Origin: Larix sibirica
Lineage: Eukaryota; Streptophyta; Pinopsida; Pinales; Pinaceae
Direction: 5' to 3'
Assembly: GCA_004151065.3 (NCBI GenBank)
Contig: NWUY0300007850.1
Span: 55,678 to 81,308, forward strand
Length of the DNA stretch: 25,631 nucleotides
Shown here: piece after piece, positions 10,019-20,034 of the stretch
Layout: each line of letters opens with the position of its first letter
Position numbering within the stretch: position 1 is the first letter of the stretch
Translations under genes and position numbers: made by a program
The notes under the pieces: generated by a model
What the model saw: the letters and a program-made list of their open reading frames with translations, nothing else
Told to the model about the DNA's origin: nothing
The model's database searches: none

Positions 10019-13000
10019 ACAATCAAGAAAGCAATTTCTCCTCTTCCTACATCTATTTCATATTCGATCATATTATCTAGAAATTAATTCAAGGAAATAA
10101 CATAGAAATATACCTTTTCAACTGTTAGATGGATTGACCAACTCTTCAAAGAACCAACCTTCAGGGGATTCTTAACACAATTGTCTTAGCCTAAATAACT
10201 TGCATTATGGAGGCAAAGGATATGATTACTTTAGGAAGTAATAAGGAAGAAGGTTGAACATGGAGAAAGCAAACTTTCCCTCTCTAGGAGAGTAAATAGT
10301 GCTCCCTATGGTGGGAGTAAAAATAAGCAAGAAGAGAGATTCATTCATAAGAGGGAAGATTTGGAAATAAATCCCAAGTTGATTCACCAAAATTTAGTGT
10401 GGTGGTTAGATTTAGGCACCATGCTACCACGAGGAAGGAGAGAGTGGATTCACCACTCAGTTCAAGGAAAAATCAAGAAACCCTAGAAGGAACAAAAATA
10501 TAAGATATAATTCCACTAGATTAATCAGGGTTTAATCTTAATTAGTTATCTACGGTTGTAAATTAATTAGTGTAATTTTATTAATGTTTGAAAAAAATAC
10601 AATAACAAACAAATTATAAGGGATAAACCCAACTAACCTAAGATTAATTTATTGATCTCCTTTAATTAGGAAATTGACCTAGGTGTTGGAAATGAAAGTG
10701 GAAATGAAATAACTCACCTAGAAAAAATTTGTTGTACGTGTTGAAGCTACTTGGTTTGAAGAAGACAATTTTGACAAGTTTACAAGAGAGTGTTCCATCT
10801 TCTATATGAACCTACACATGCAACTCAATCTTCCCACAAAACATAGTTGCTCTTGATCTCCAATACAATGCAATATATATAATATTATACCTATCATGGA
10901 AAATAATATAACATTTAGCCACTAAATGGTGACCAAAATTTTCCTTAGGAGGGTTGATTCCTTTGTTTCCTTAGATGTGTTCAAACCTGTCCTGAGGTAG
11001 CAATGTTGAATCATTCGAGGTGTTGGGAAGGGTTACACCAATGGAACTATACTAGGACCAAACACAAAGCCTTCAATGTTGGAGCCAAGATAATAGCAAT
11101 ACATCTCGATAGAGTTCCTAGATATGACAAGTGCAAGGGCATGGAAGATGATTTAGGAAGCTAGACCAATATTTAACGCCAATTTGAGTGTGTAGTTCCA
11201 AGATAATGAGAGGAGGAAAGGAGATTACAATAAAACTTACAAAGAGGAAAAAAGATATATAAATAGGAAAATAAACAATCTTAAGGTATAAGTTAAAATT
11301 AGGTTATCCATTTGATAGATTGATTTGTATGAAAAAGTCATATTAGGGATTTTGAATTACAAGGATTTTTTGGTCTATACCACATGCATTTTTCTTAAAA
11401 TATGCCCTCTATTCCACGAGTCATGACTTATAGTCATGATATGGTGCAAGGAATATGTGTTTCACATAGTGTTAAAGACCATGAAGGAGGAGGAAGGTTT
11501 AACCAAATGAGTCCCCAATCAAGTGAACCGAAACATATTGGTTGTTAACAACCAAAATGAGGCATCCAAAGCAACTTTGTGCCAAACTAGGGTATTCAAA
11601 TCCCTAAACCAATCCCACAAAGTAAGGATTACCCTATTTGGGTTCCCCAAATGTTCTAACATTACCAAATTGGAAACCAAAGGCTAACCGAGGGAGGAGG
11701 AAGTTAGTAAGAGACCCTACCTAAGCACTAGATATCCCTTAAAGGTCACACGTCTAAGTTAACGTAAGGGAACTCAAGAAAGGTGGTCCAACATGAAAGG
11801 ACGATATAGAGATATTGATGTCATCACTAGATGGGTCACACATGGATACAACACAAAGGTAGGCATCATCAAATCACCTATAGAGGGAATGCACATGTGA
11901 ATACTAGAGTGTGAAATCTATACTCTATACAAACCTGCTCCCTTTGATAGGAATTATCCTTATTGTGTTAAATTTTGGGACCAAAGTTGCGGGTTGCTAC
12001 TATAGTGAAACAATAACATGGTTGAGAATAATGTTCTTATGATAAATTGTCTCAATCTATTATTTTGTTTTAAATTATGGATTTAATGTCAATGTGATTT
12101 AACACATACATCATTAATGCATGGTTGTGAGTGATAACATTGATTTTGTTCCCAAAGTTATGGCTATCCAAATATGATATCTACTTCTTCTAAGTTTACA
12201 ACATCACAAATGAGTATCGTAGATAGAATGGTCCACACATTGCAATAATAATGGGGACATAGCATATAATTGTTGTTTTTGATTCATCCACCCTAGGTTG
12301 TGGGGTTATGGATGAGTCATAGTAGTCAATTCAAGATGTTGGATAGCTACAACATTAATTAGGTCTGTTTGGCTGTCAATGTCAATGATGGTTTGGAGAG
12401 GTTGGCATTTGATCCATACTTGTGTACACAAATATCTCCCTGTCTCTAAATTGTGTGACATTACAAATTAATGAGTTTGCAGCACATGCATATGAGATAA
12501 GTATCACTAGAATATATGAAGTTATACACTCAATATTTTAGATACATGAAGATTTTGAGTTAATGGAATTTATTCATGCCCAACTTCTTATGGAGGAACA
12601 TTTTCTATGACAAAGGTTGCGTGTACTTTGCAATCCTTATTTTCACACCAAGGTGACTTGACGTGGATCACACTATTTCCTAGTATTGAGATTTTCATTT
12701 GAATTTATCTACTTTGGAAATGCATTTATTATTCCTAGCTAGTTGTTGGTAAGGTGTTGAACTATCAAATGAATTGAAGTCGCATTTATTTACATGTGAC
12801 CATTGTATTTCTTGTTCTACAACTTTTATTCAAATTTTAAAGCAAGGCGATATGCACTCTTAAGATTATTCAGATTAAAAAGTGTCATCTCTTATTGAAG
12901 ATAGGGACTAAGAACACTTACATATATCAGGGCTTTGTCCTTATTTGCATCCTTAATGCACTACTTTTCCTTGAGTTGATCATATTCATTGGTGTAGCTT

Positions 13001-14045
13001 TAGACAATGTGGTTTCCATGTTGGCATCATTGCTACTATTAGGGTCCTACCCTAACCCTCTTAATTTAGGAATTAATCAAGTAATGTATGTAGCCATATA
13101 TTTTGAATAAGGTCAAGTAGTTAATAGTGAACAATTAATGTAAAAGGGTCTCTCTATTAATTATGGACCAAGAAATTGGAACTCATTAATTATTTGACCA
13201 TGTCAAGTAGTTGAGGGTTTTGGATATTGAAAACCTAGTGAAAGACCTGGAAGTCTATGTATTGTTTTGTCAAGAATTATTGTATTGGAGCTTTGCTCAA
13301 GTGAAAGGCATCCCAACCTTAAGAGGCATGTGAACATTGATTCCATATTTGATTATCATAATACAAGAGTTATTTCTGCAACATTTCTCTTATTTGTTTC
13401 CTTTGATTAGTTATTATAGACTATAATCTTGTGCTTTTGGCATTGTTTATCTTTGTATATCTTGTTGATGATTTAATTTGCAAGGTTAAGTACACCAAAA
13501 CTAGTATCATAACACTTTATTGAGCCAGTACACCTACAAATTTTTGTAAAATGTTTTTAGGGTAAAGACGTGTTATGACATCTTTAAATAAAGTAGAGAT
13601 TTTTCGTTCATCGGGTAAAACTACAATTGGGGAAGCATACAAATAGAAAAATACAATTGGTACTTAGTCACATTTGTTTGAGATCATTATAACCTCTGTT
13701 GGTACCCCTTTAAGTAGTACCGCATCAAACAACACCCGCATATGGAATCTCACTTCCATGCACCATTAGGTATGGAGGAAGTCCCATAGGAAACTCTAAA
13801 TAATTTGATCAAATGTCTTGTTGATATAGTGGTACTGAGCACAACACTCGGGAAGATTACTCTCGCATACCTAGGTAATCGGGTAGTAGGGATAAAGGCA
13901 TGGTTGAGCCTCCTTAGTTAGAGCCTTGAAATATTGGGTTGAGTACTACTGTTAGACCTTGCATGTATATCAGATATCTATAGTACTTAATAATCCCTCA
14001 TCTTCAGGACCCTGGAAAACCTCATCTCTATAACCCACAAGTGAA
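10019..14045. other. Long stretch without a recognisable gene
   Basis: Only short frames occur. The largest (12895-13110, plus) encodes a hydrophobic 71-residue product of no known family. Local composition is slightly less AT-rich at about 11,490-11,930. The right part (about 13,000-14,045) is where the 5' LTR and primer site of the chromovirus should lie. I found no match there to the LTR at 18,195-18,634, so it is either deleted or too diverged. Confidence 0.5.
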
Positions 14046-14180
14046 AATCCTACATCTTTGCATCCAAAAGAATTTGAACATTCTATTAGTGCAGTAAATA
14101 TTTTCTCCATGACCAACCGAGGAAATTCCTACATCTTTGCATCTAGAAGAAATTTGGGAATTCTGGCAGTGCAGTAATAT
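14046..14180 (+). repeat. Imperfect tandem duplication, about 80 bp, in element leader
   Basis: The block TCCTACATCTTTGCATC, followed by an (A)GAAGAA...TTTG and a (T/C)AGTGCAGTAA block, occurs at 14,046-14,100 and again at 14,125-14,180. The offset is 79-80 bp. It lies upstream of gag and is probably part of the untranslated leader. Confidence 0.8.
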
Positions 14181-14236
14181 TCAGTAGGGAGTAATACTCC
14201 TCTCAATATAAAAAAATAAAAATAAAAATAAATAAA

Positions 14237-14255
14237 GGGGGTCATGGAAACCCCC
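14237..14255 (+). other. GC-rich hairpin in leader
   Basis: GGGGGT (14237-14242) pairs perfectly with ACCCCC (14250-14255) across the 7-nt loop CATGGAA. It follows an A-rich tract and lies between two tandem duplications, about 215 bp before the gag ATG. A role in RNA folding or packaging is only a guess. Confidence 0.5.
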
Positions 14256-14261
14256 ATTGGT

Positions 14262-14430
14262 TACCTATCTTAAAATATTCCTTGCATCATGCTGATTATT
14301 TTGGTATATTTCTCTAATAACCTTTTTTGGGTGGCCCTGTGACACCTTGTTGGAGACCTATCTTTAAATAATCCTTGCATCATGGTAATCATGTTGGTAT
14401 ACATCTCTAACAACCCTATTGTGTGGACCC
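14262..14430 (+). repeat. Imperfect tandem duplication, about 93 bp, before gag
   Basis: ACCTATCTT(T/A)AAAT is followed by CCTTGCATCATG, TTGGTATA and TCTCTAA(T/C)AACC blocks at 14,262-14,337. The same series recurs at 14,355-14,430, an offset of 92-93 bp. The second copy runs up to about 40 bp before the probable gag start. Confidence 0.85.
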
Positions 14431-14468
14431 AACCATCACCCATTTGGTGTTCTTACTTTTCAACTACC

Positions 14469-15466
14469 ATGATACACACCGACAACCAAAAAAACTTGGA
14501 GGAAGTAACCCAAGTTCGACCCCGAGACACTAAAGCACTAATGGCATTGAATCACTTAGTTGACCAGCTCACTCTCACTATGGATAACAACCAACACGTG
14601 ATTGTTTTTATCGCTCAACACATTGGCTTCACTCCAAAACAATATGATCCAACTAATGATGAAGTTTTCAATGATGAACAAATCTCTCATACTCTCTTTC
14701 TAAAAACCCAACCTCTCTCCTTTGAGGAAAAAAATTCACGGCACCACTTCTAAAGTTTGACATGCATAAATTTAATGGATCTGATCCATCAGGCTAGGTT
14801 ACCCAAATTGACCACTATTTTAATCTCCATGGAATTAAGGATGATGTCCAAAATTTTAGGATTTGGGTTTTATAGTTACACTCGGAATGTTGGAAATGGT
14901 ACCAACAATCTTATCGTGGTTATGTCCGTTGAATCCAATTTGTGAAGATCCTTAATGATATTTTTTACTATGACAATCACTACCTAGGAAGGTTGACCAA
15001 ATTACACCAAAGTGGCACAGTTATGGACTATATTATAGCCTTTGAACAATTGGCTGCAATCCACACATAGGGCTTGTTTTATTCTCTTTTTTTTCTAGAA
15101 TGCTTCATCAGTGGCCTCAAAGAGGTAATTCAAGCACATGTCATTATGCGTTGGCCCTCCACCTGGTTGGAATATTGTGATAAATCTAGAGAAGTGGTAA
15201 TGGTGATAAACACCCAAACCAAAAGACCTTCATTTCCCACTCACATGGTGTCTCCCATGGCTCCTACTTCCAACAATTCCACTACATTTCCATTAAGAAT
15301 CCAAAAATTATCCTTAGATGTAATGGTTGAATGTCAATGCTTTGGATTTTGCTATAACTATGATGAAAATAATTTCCAAGGGAATAAATGTAAAGAATAT
15401 AAATTATTCCAAAAATATGCATTACCACATGATCCCCTGGAGGACAACACCATGGAGGGTACTTAA
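14469..15466 (+). pseudogene. gag (Ty3/gypsy capsid-nucleocapsid), decayed
   Basis: Start chosen at ATG 14469, just after the leader repeats; the frame is also open upstream to 14382. The first frame ends at a stop at 14751. The reading continues from about 14747 in the next frame, so one frameshift lies nearby, probably in the A-run near 14,727. The second frame shows a capsid-type domain (KFNGSDPSG near 14,765, tryptophan-rich segments, then ISGLKEVIQAHV at about 15,107). It is broken by TAG at 14795, 14873 and 15068 and TGA at 14930. Near 15,350 is a zinc-knuckle remnant in which Cys-Tyr-Asn-Tyr replaces Cys-x-x-Cys. It would have coated element RNA. Confidence 0.85.
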
Positions 15467-15475
15467 GAACCAAAA

Positions 15476-15985
15476 GTGGAATATATTATCCCACCCTTGG
15501 AAGATTCTCCCAATATCCCAATTCATGAGGAGAAACCCCAAATCTCACTCCATGCCTTATCATGTTTCTCCACACCCCAAACATTGCATTTGATCAAATA
15601 CATCAAGCACTGTAAAGTCGTTGTATTAATTGGCAGTGGTAACACCCATACTTTCTTTCATTGGAGAGCGGACGACAAAACCCACTACTATATCTGACCT
15701 ATATCCAATTTCCAAATTATGGTAGAGAATGAGGGTATGGTGAAATGTTGTGGTAATTGTAAAAATGTGAAACTCCAAATGGGTGACTACCATCTTAAAG
15801 CATGCATGTTCATTTTCAACATGGGTGGTTGTGATATAGTTCTCACGGTAGAATGACTAAGGAATTTGGGACCTGTCGCCATGGATTTCAAGGAAATTTA
15901 TATTATATTTTCTTGGGAGGGGCACACACATCATCTCAAATGGATTACTTTCGGCTCTCCCAAATTATCTCCTTCCATCATAATA
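15476..15985 (+). pseudogene. Retrotransposon aspartic protease, active site lost
   Basis: The frame from 15476 carries VVVLIGSGNTHTFFH, the counterpart of the LIDSGSTHNF active-site region of plant Ty3/gypsy proteases. The catalytic Asp is Gly (GGC, 15632-15634), so it could not cleave the polyprotein. Further on, the MGGCDIVL segment (about 15,820) and a GPVAMDFKE segment (about 15,870) match the conserved region between protease and RT. In-frame stops include 15695 and one near 15,854. The reading moves to another frame near 15,960-15,990. Confidence 0.8.
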
Positions 15986-16900
15986 TAGAAAAACTATTGA
16001 ATAAAGGCCACTATGATATCACTACTCATTTCAATACCATCCAAGTCATGGAAATGCCCACATAGGACATTCACCCTAAGTTGTAGTTGATTCTCTCCAA
16101 ATATTAATAGGTTTTTGAGGCACCAAAAGGTTTACCACCATCCCATGGGGAGCATGACCATGATATTCCACTAATTATGGGTAGTCAACCTCCTAATGTA
16201 CACCCTTATCACCACCCTTTTTCCCAAAATAATGAAATCGAAAAGATCATCCAGGAAATGTTGGAGGTTAACATCATTCATCCTATCACATGCCCTTATT
16301 CATCATTAGTGGTTATGGAACTAAAAAAGGAAGGCACTTGGCACATATATCCATATTTTCAAGTTCTCAATAAAGTAACCATCAAAGATAAATTTCATTT
16401 TCCAGTCATTGATGATCTCTTGGATGAGCTTCATGGAGCCAAATTCTTCACTAAATTAGACCTTCATATATCAACCATCAAATCCAAATAAAGAAGATGA
16501 CATACCCAAGACCACTTTCTACACCCATGAGGGCCATTATGAGTTGGTAGTCATACACTTTGGCCTTTGCAATGCTCCATCCACCTTTCAGAGCCTTGTG
16601 AACAAGATCTATTGACCCTTTCTCCATTGTTGTGTCTTGTTTGTTTTTAATGATATTTTGGTCTACAACCCCACATGGGAAACCCACCTTGAGCATGTTT
16701 CTTGCGCCTTAAAATTATTAAGGCATGACTAGTTATTTGTGAAACATTCAAAATGTGATTTTGGGGTTTACTGAGGTTATGATATTTGGACCATATTGTC
16801 AATTTCTCAGTTAGGATGGAGTATGTGTGGACCCAAATAAATTGGAAGCTATGTAGAAATGACCATACACTAATACCCTCAATATATTGTGAGGGTTCCT
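15986..16900 (+). pseudogene. Reverse transcriptase, decayed and inactive
   Basis: The frame to 16491 carries EIEKIIQEMLE, YSSLVVM, KKEGTWHIY, LNKVTIKDKF and [21 protein letters not shown], the standard fingers and palm of Ty3/gypsy RT. The first catalytic Asp is kept (GAC, 16459-16461). The following R-S-G-Y-H-Q region is scrambled by an indel near 16,462-16,475 and reading shifts frame. The next frame has [21 protein letters not shown] and then FNDILVY. There the first Asp of the FFDD catalytic pair is Asn (AAT, 16649-16651). Connection-domain remnants (VKHSKCDFGV, about 16,738; VDPNKLEAM in another frame, about 16,830; GFLGLT, about 16,895) follow with more stops. Confidence 0.88.
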
Positions 16901-16928
16901 AGGACTCACTAGCAACTAAAAAAAGTTC

Positions 16929-17440
16929 ATGATAATTTATGATAAAAATGCAACTCCTCTCACATTATTGCTAAAAAAGAATGCCTTCCATTGGAATGAT
17001 GTAGTTGTGGAGGCCTTCTCCACCCTAAAGGATTCTATGTGCATTACGCCTATTTTAGCAATTCCCAATTTCACTAAGAATTTCATCTTAGAGGGTGATG
17101 CCTTTGGACACAGAATTGGAGCAGTCTTGATGCAAGATGGATGCCCTTTACTTTCACTCAGTAAGCAACTATATGAGCAGAATTTGGGCAAGTCCACATA
17201 TGAAAATGAAATGATGGCCATCCTTCTTACAGTTGAGACATGGCTCCCATATTTAATCGAAAGGAGTTTATTGATCAAGACCAACCATCATAGTCTAAAA
17301 TATTTCATGGAACAATGATTGTCCTCCCAAGAGTAGCATAAGTGGGTCACTAGGATGATGGGGTATGATTATGAGATCATTTATAATAAGGGCAAGGAAA
17401 ACGTGGTGGTAGATGCTTTGTCTTATCAATTTGAGGAGGA
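16929..17440 (+). pseudogene. RNase H domain, decayed
   Basis: The frame begins in the TPLTLLLKKNAFHW segment that follows RT in plant Ty3/gypsy elements. The first catalytic Asp is present (GDAFGHRIGAVLMQ, GAT 17097-17099), as is the STYENEMMAIL helix with its Glu. The last Asp of TDHHSLKY is Asn (AAC, 17283-17285). After a TGA at 17316 the same frame continues with HKWVTRMMGYDYEIIYNKGK and VVVDALSYQ, the usual end of RNase H and tether (normally VADALSR). Its role was removal of RNA from the RNA-DNA hybrid. Confidence 0.87.
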
Positions 17441-17499
17441 GGGATCCCTCTTTGCATTATCCTTAGTTCCAATATATCTTGAGGAATTACATCTATAAT

Positions 17500-17975
17500 G
17501 GAGGGAACAATGGATTACTCTTGCAAAGTAGTGGTATAATACCACTTATCATGGCACTACCAGAATGACCCTATATGAAGCAATGTATGGACAAAATCCA
17601 TTGTCAGTGGTTTCCTATTTACCAAGCACTTCTAAGGTTCATATTGTGGACACCACACTTGGCACCAAATAAACTATTCTACACGCCCTTAAGGACATTT
17701 TGGTTATGGCTCAAAATACAATGAAACAATATGTGGATCAAACATTGCTTTGAGCATTCATTTTCAAAATGGGATTAGGTGTTTTCGGCTCCAAACCTAT
17801 AAAAAAACATATCTCAAACATAATCTCCCCTAAAAACTTGCTCTAAAGTTTTATGGATCCTACAAGATACCTCAATGCATTGGATAGGTGGCCCACAAGC
17901 TAGATTTTCCTGATCACTCCAAGATTCACCTAGCCTTTCATGTCTATTGCCTAAAAAAAATGGTGGTCTCCAATA
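17500..17975 (+). pseudogene. Integrase C-terminal part; zinc finger and core deleted
   Basis: Right after the RNase H tether, the same frame jumps to EQWITLAK*WYNTTYH and MTLYEAMYGQNPLS, which belong to the end of the integrase catalytic core. The HHCC zinc finger and most of the D-D-E core, several hundred residues, are absent. The junction is around 17,495-17,510 and is in frame. Afterwards come a VHIVDTTL segment, MAQNTMKQYVDQ, a GPY-type motif now reading FYGSYKI (17,849-17,866, after a frameshift) and HSKIHLAFHVYCLKK (about 17,917-17,960), the typical C-terminal tail. Confidence 0.85.
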
Positions 17976-18039
17976 GTAAAGTGAATACCAAGTTACCATA
18001 ATTTGATGAGGAAGGCCCCATTGGATCTAGTCGGAAGTA

Positions 18040-18139
18040 GTATTGGATTCCAAGGAACATCAATTGCGTAGGTGTACAATTAAAGAAATATTGATCCAGA
18101 GGAAGGACATGCAACTAGAATATGCCACAAGGGAACCAT
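18040..18139 (+). pseudogene. Chromodomain remnant
   Basis: The frame reads VLDSKEHQLRRCTIKEILIQ, followed by RKDMQLEYATREP, the order expected for a chromovirus chromodomain (VLD...LRR..IKE.LI.WK......ATWE). Two tryptophan positions are changed, with Arg where WK is usual. In intact elements this domain directs integration towards marked chromatin. Here it is preceded by stops and cannot be part of a whole protein. Confidence 0.75.
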
Positions 18140-18173
18140 AATCCTTAGAATCTGGGTAGAATCCTTATAAATT

Positions 18174-18194
18174 CAAGGATATGGGAGATATGGG
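18174..18194 (+). promoter_or_regulatory. Purine-rich tract, possible polypurine primer
   Basis: AAGGATATGGGAGATATGGG is purine-rich, with only Ts interrupting, and lies just after the chromodomain, where the plus-strand primer of an LTR element should be. TG dinucleotides at 18191 or 18195 would start the 3' LTR. Confidence 0.5.
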
Positions 18195-18634
18195 TGCTTT
18201 TCTAAAGATGGTTTTTCTAGATTTATTGTTGCGCCGGTTTTCCAAAAATGCCTAGAAAAATGGATCATCCACCTTAGTAGTATGACTTGGAAATCGAATA
18301 TACCTTCCTCTTTTATTACTTGAGCTAGCATATCATAACAATATGTGTTTTAATAAAGTAAATACCAAGAATGCATGTGATGGATTCATATTCACCTATT
18401 GAGGGATCTTGTATTGGTTGTAGATCCGTTTGTTTTGGGATTGGTTTTTATCTATTGTAAACTCTTCTCCTCTTATGAATGCATGTATAAATATGAGGAT
18501 ACATAGGTTGGAGAGGGGGAGATTCATTGTAAATGATATCATTCTCTTTGTATTCATTGGTTGGAGAACCTTGCTGATGATAATATAAAATCTTATTGTT
18601 GCACCTCATGGATTAGTGCTATGGTTCTTCCGCA
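18195..18634 (+). mobile_element. Probable 3' LTR of chromovirus (about 440 bp)
   Basis: It runs from TGCTTTTC after the purine tract to CTTCCGCA, giving TG...CA ends. It contains a TATA box at 18486 followed by R/U5-like sequence (TTCATTGGTTGGAGAACC, AATATAAAATCTTATTG, TTGCACC...GGATTAGTGC). With no 5' partner found, the ends rest on position and the TG/CA rule only. Confidence 0.55.
18486..18493 (+). promoter_or_regulatory. TATA box in chromovirus LTR
   Basis: TATAAATA lies in GCATGTATAAATATGAGG, a strong plant TATA box, about 290 bp into the LTR. It would have driven the element RNA from the 5' copy. Confidence 0.5.
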
Positions 18635-18635
18635 G

Positions 18636-19698
18636 TGTATGCTCAACCAGGAGGGCCCCTTGATCAAAGTCTATATTGTGTCATTAATTAGTATTTTTTG
18701 TTTTTATTTTATTATACATTGTTATTTTATTTCGTAAGTTAGTTCATTTACTTCCTTTTAATTAATTTATGTTTCCTTATGTTTTAATGTTCATTTCCTT
18801 ATGCTCTTTCATTTTTTCTCTCACGTGGTCGACCAAGTTTGGTTTGAAGAATTGATTCCCTACAGATTCAAGATTAAGCATGCTTTGTTATAATTCCTTT
18901 GGTTATGAATAGAATGGAGTATCCTCTGAACAATAAATTGTTAAGAGTTGCATTGCTACATATACATATCATTTAATTCCTCATTGATTAACTGTTCACA
19001 CAAGATAATCTTGTTTGTATGTAATTAGTTATGTGTGTGTTTAATTTACTTTTCATTTCATATGTATCTAAATGATGCACTAATATAGCTTGTTGAGTGA
19101 ACAAATAGAGTATTGGATGATGCAAAGATCTATGCTTGACCTACAATTCTACCTTAGAAGTTTCACAACTGATTATTGTCAATTTCATAGATTTATATTC
19201 GCAACTAGTTCTTTACTTTCAGATTTGGTTTTGGATATCTTTTTGAATGTTGGTTAAGTTCATTAAGTGGGACTTATAGAGTACTGTCAATACCAAGGAT
19301 TGTAATTTACTTTCATTTCTACCTTAGAATCTCACAATTGAATACAATCAAACTCATGAAATGATATATCATGCTTAGATCAATTGGTTTCTTAATTTCA
19401 GATTTGCTTTTAGTAGATATGTTTCTGATTCTTGATTTCTTCTAAGTTAATTCATTCAAGTAGAATATAGAAAGTACTGTCAAGTACAAAACATGTACTA
19501 GGATTGCATTCCTACCTTATCAATCCACAAATTAACTAGTGATGAGTTCAGTAAATGACATCATGTAGTTACATTGCATTTTCAGATAGCATAGGCTCTA
19601 ATCCTGCATATACTTTGCTTGCATCTCATAATCTTATGAAACTCGGATTGATATTAAAATGTAACAGGAATTAAGACAATTAATTTGACTGAAGTTTT
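18636..19698 (+). mobile_element. 5' LTR of the giant element
   Basis: It starts TGTATGCTCAACCAGGAGGG and ends close to AATTTGACTGAAGTTTT, immediately before the primer binding site. An inverted relative at 1,295-2,197 supports both ends and the internal order of blocks. Length is about 1.06 kb. The exact last base is uncertain by a few positions because no CA end is visible. Confidence 0.7.
19146..19600 (+). repeat. Three degenerate 170-195 bp tandem units inside LTR
   Basis: The block (A/T)T(T/C)CTACCTTA recurs at 19146, 19316 and 19509. A CACAA(C/T/A)T block follows each time and a TTTCAGAT(T/A) block comes about 70-90 bp later (TTTCAGATTTG in the first two). GTACTGTCAA is shared between the first two units (19281 and 19474). 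The inverted LTR at 1,295-2,197 has two matching units, so the repeat is a property of the family. Confidence 0.7.
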
Positions 19699-19716
19699 TG
19701 GCGTCATTGATGGGGA
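19699..19716 (+). promoter_or_regulatory. Primer binding site, tRNA-Asp type, eroded
   Basis: TGGCGTCATTGATGGGGA matches 14 of 18 positions of TGGCGCCGTTGCCGGGGA, which I recall as the primer site of Athila-like plant elements, complementary to the 3' end of tRNA-Asp. Three of the four differences are C-to-T or G-to-A changes at CG or CNG contexts, as expected from cytosine methylation. It directly follows the LTR end. Confidence 0.7.
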
Positions 19717-20034
19717 GGTACTTAAGGGATTAGAGCACTCATAGTTGGGTTTTTAAAGTTTTACTCACATATGATTTTTTGTGTTCTCTTTTAGTTTGAT
19801 TCATGCTACTCATGCCAATAAGGTCTTGGTGACAACAGGGTCTTGGTAGCATAAGAGTCCAAGTGCATGTTTTTCCTCGAAATTTGTTTTGTTTGTTTTT
19901 GCAAGATTTCCTTTATTTCTTTGAAGGTTTTTTTGGTCCATAAGAACCCCCATACACTAATCCATGTGCACTACATGGATTATCAACCAACAAGAAGTGT
20001 ATAACAATGCTCAATAGTTGTTGAGTAAAGAAGG
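19717..20034 (+). other. Untranslated leader of the giant element
   Basis: About 320 bp lie between the primer site and the first plausible reading frame. It is T-rich, with a short direct repeat GGTCTTGGT (near 19,824 and 19,841) and the hairpin described separately. No coding was seen. Confidence 0.5.
19958..19982 (+). other. Perfect 10-bp hairpin with palindromic loop region
   Basis: TAATCCATGT (19958-19967) pairs perfectly with ACATGGATTA (19973-19982) across GCACT. The top contains the self-complementary hexamer GTGCAC (19966-19971). With an 8-bp stem the hexamer lies in a 9-nt loop. Position between primer site and first ORF is where retroelement RNAs carry dimerisation or packaging signals. 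Function is inferred. Confidence 0.6.

Larger units (their letters stand above)
14046..18634 (+). mobile_element. Decayed Ty3/gypsy chromovirus, 5' LTR not found
   Basis: A plus-strand gag-protease-RT-RNase H-integrase-chromodomain order identifies a Ty3/gypsy chromovirus. RT and RNase H wording resembles plant Reina/Tekay-like clades, but the clade is a guess. The polyprotein reading moves between frames several times and carries many stops. The integrase zinc finger and catalytic core are missing. Its right end abuts the LTR of a larger element at 18,636. The left boundary is set at the first leader repeat, because no 5' LTR was seen. Confidence 0.88.

Noticed and set aside
13680-14045. 5' LTR and primer site of the chromovirus
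   Set aside because: No convincing match to 18,195-18,634 and no clear initiator-Met type primer site; similarities were a few short words only.
15327-15697. Overlapping plus-strand frames and a minus frame near the gag/protease boundary
   Set aside because: Only the frames giving the zinc-knuckle remnant (to 15466) and the LIGSG protease motif (from 15476) make sense; the others are shadows.
16937-17284. 115-codon minus-strand frame over RNase H
   Set aside because: It is the shadow of the plus-strand RNase H frame, whose conserved motifs are clear.
17814-17999. 61-codon minus-strand frame
   Set aside because: Antisense of the integrase C-terminal tail.
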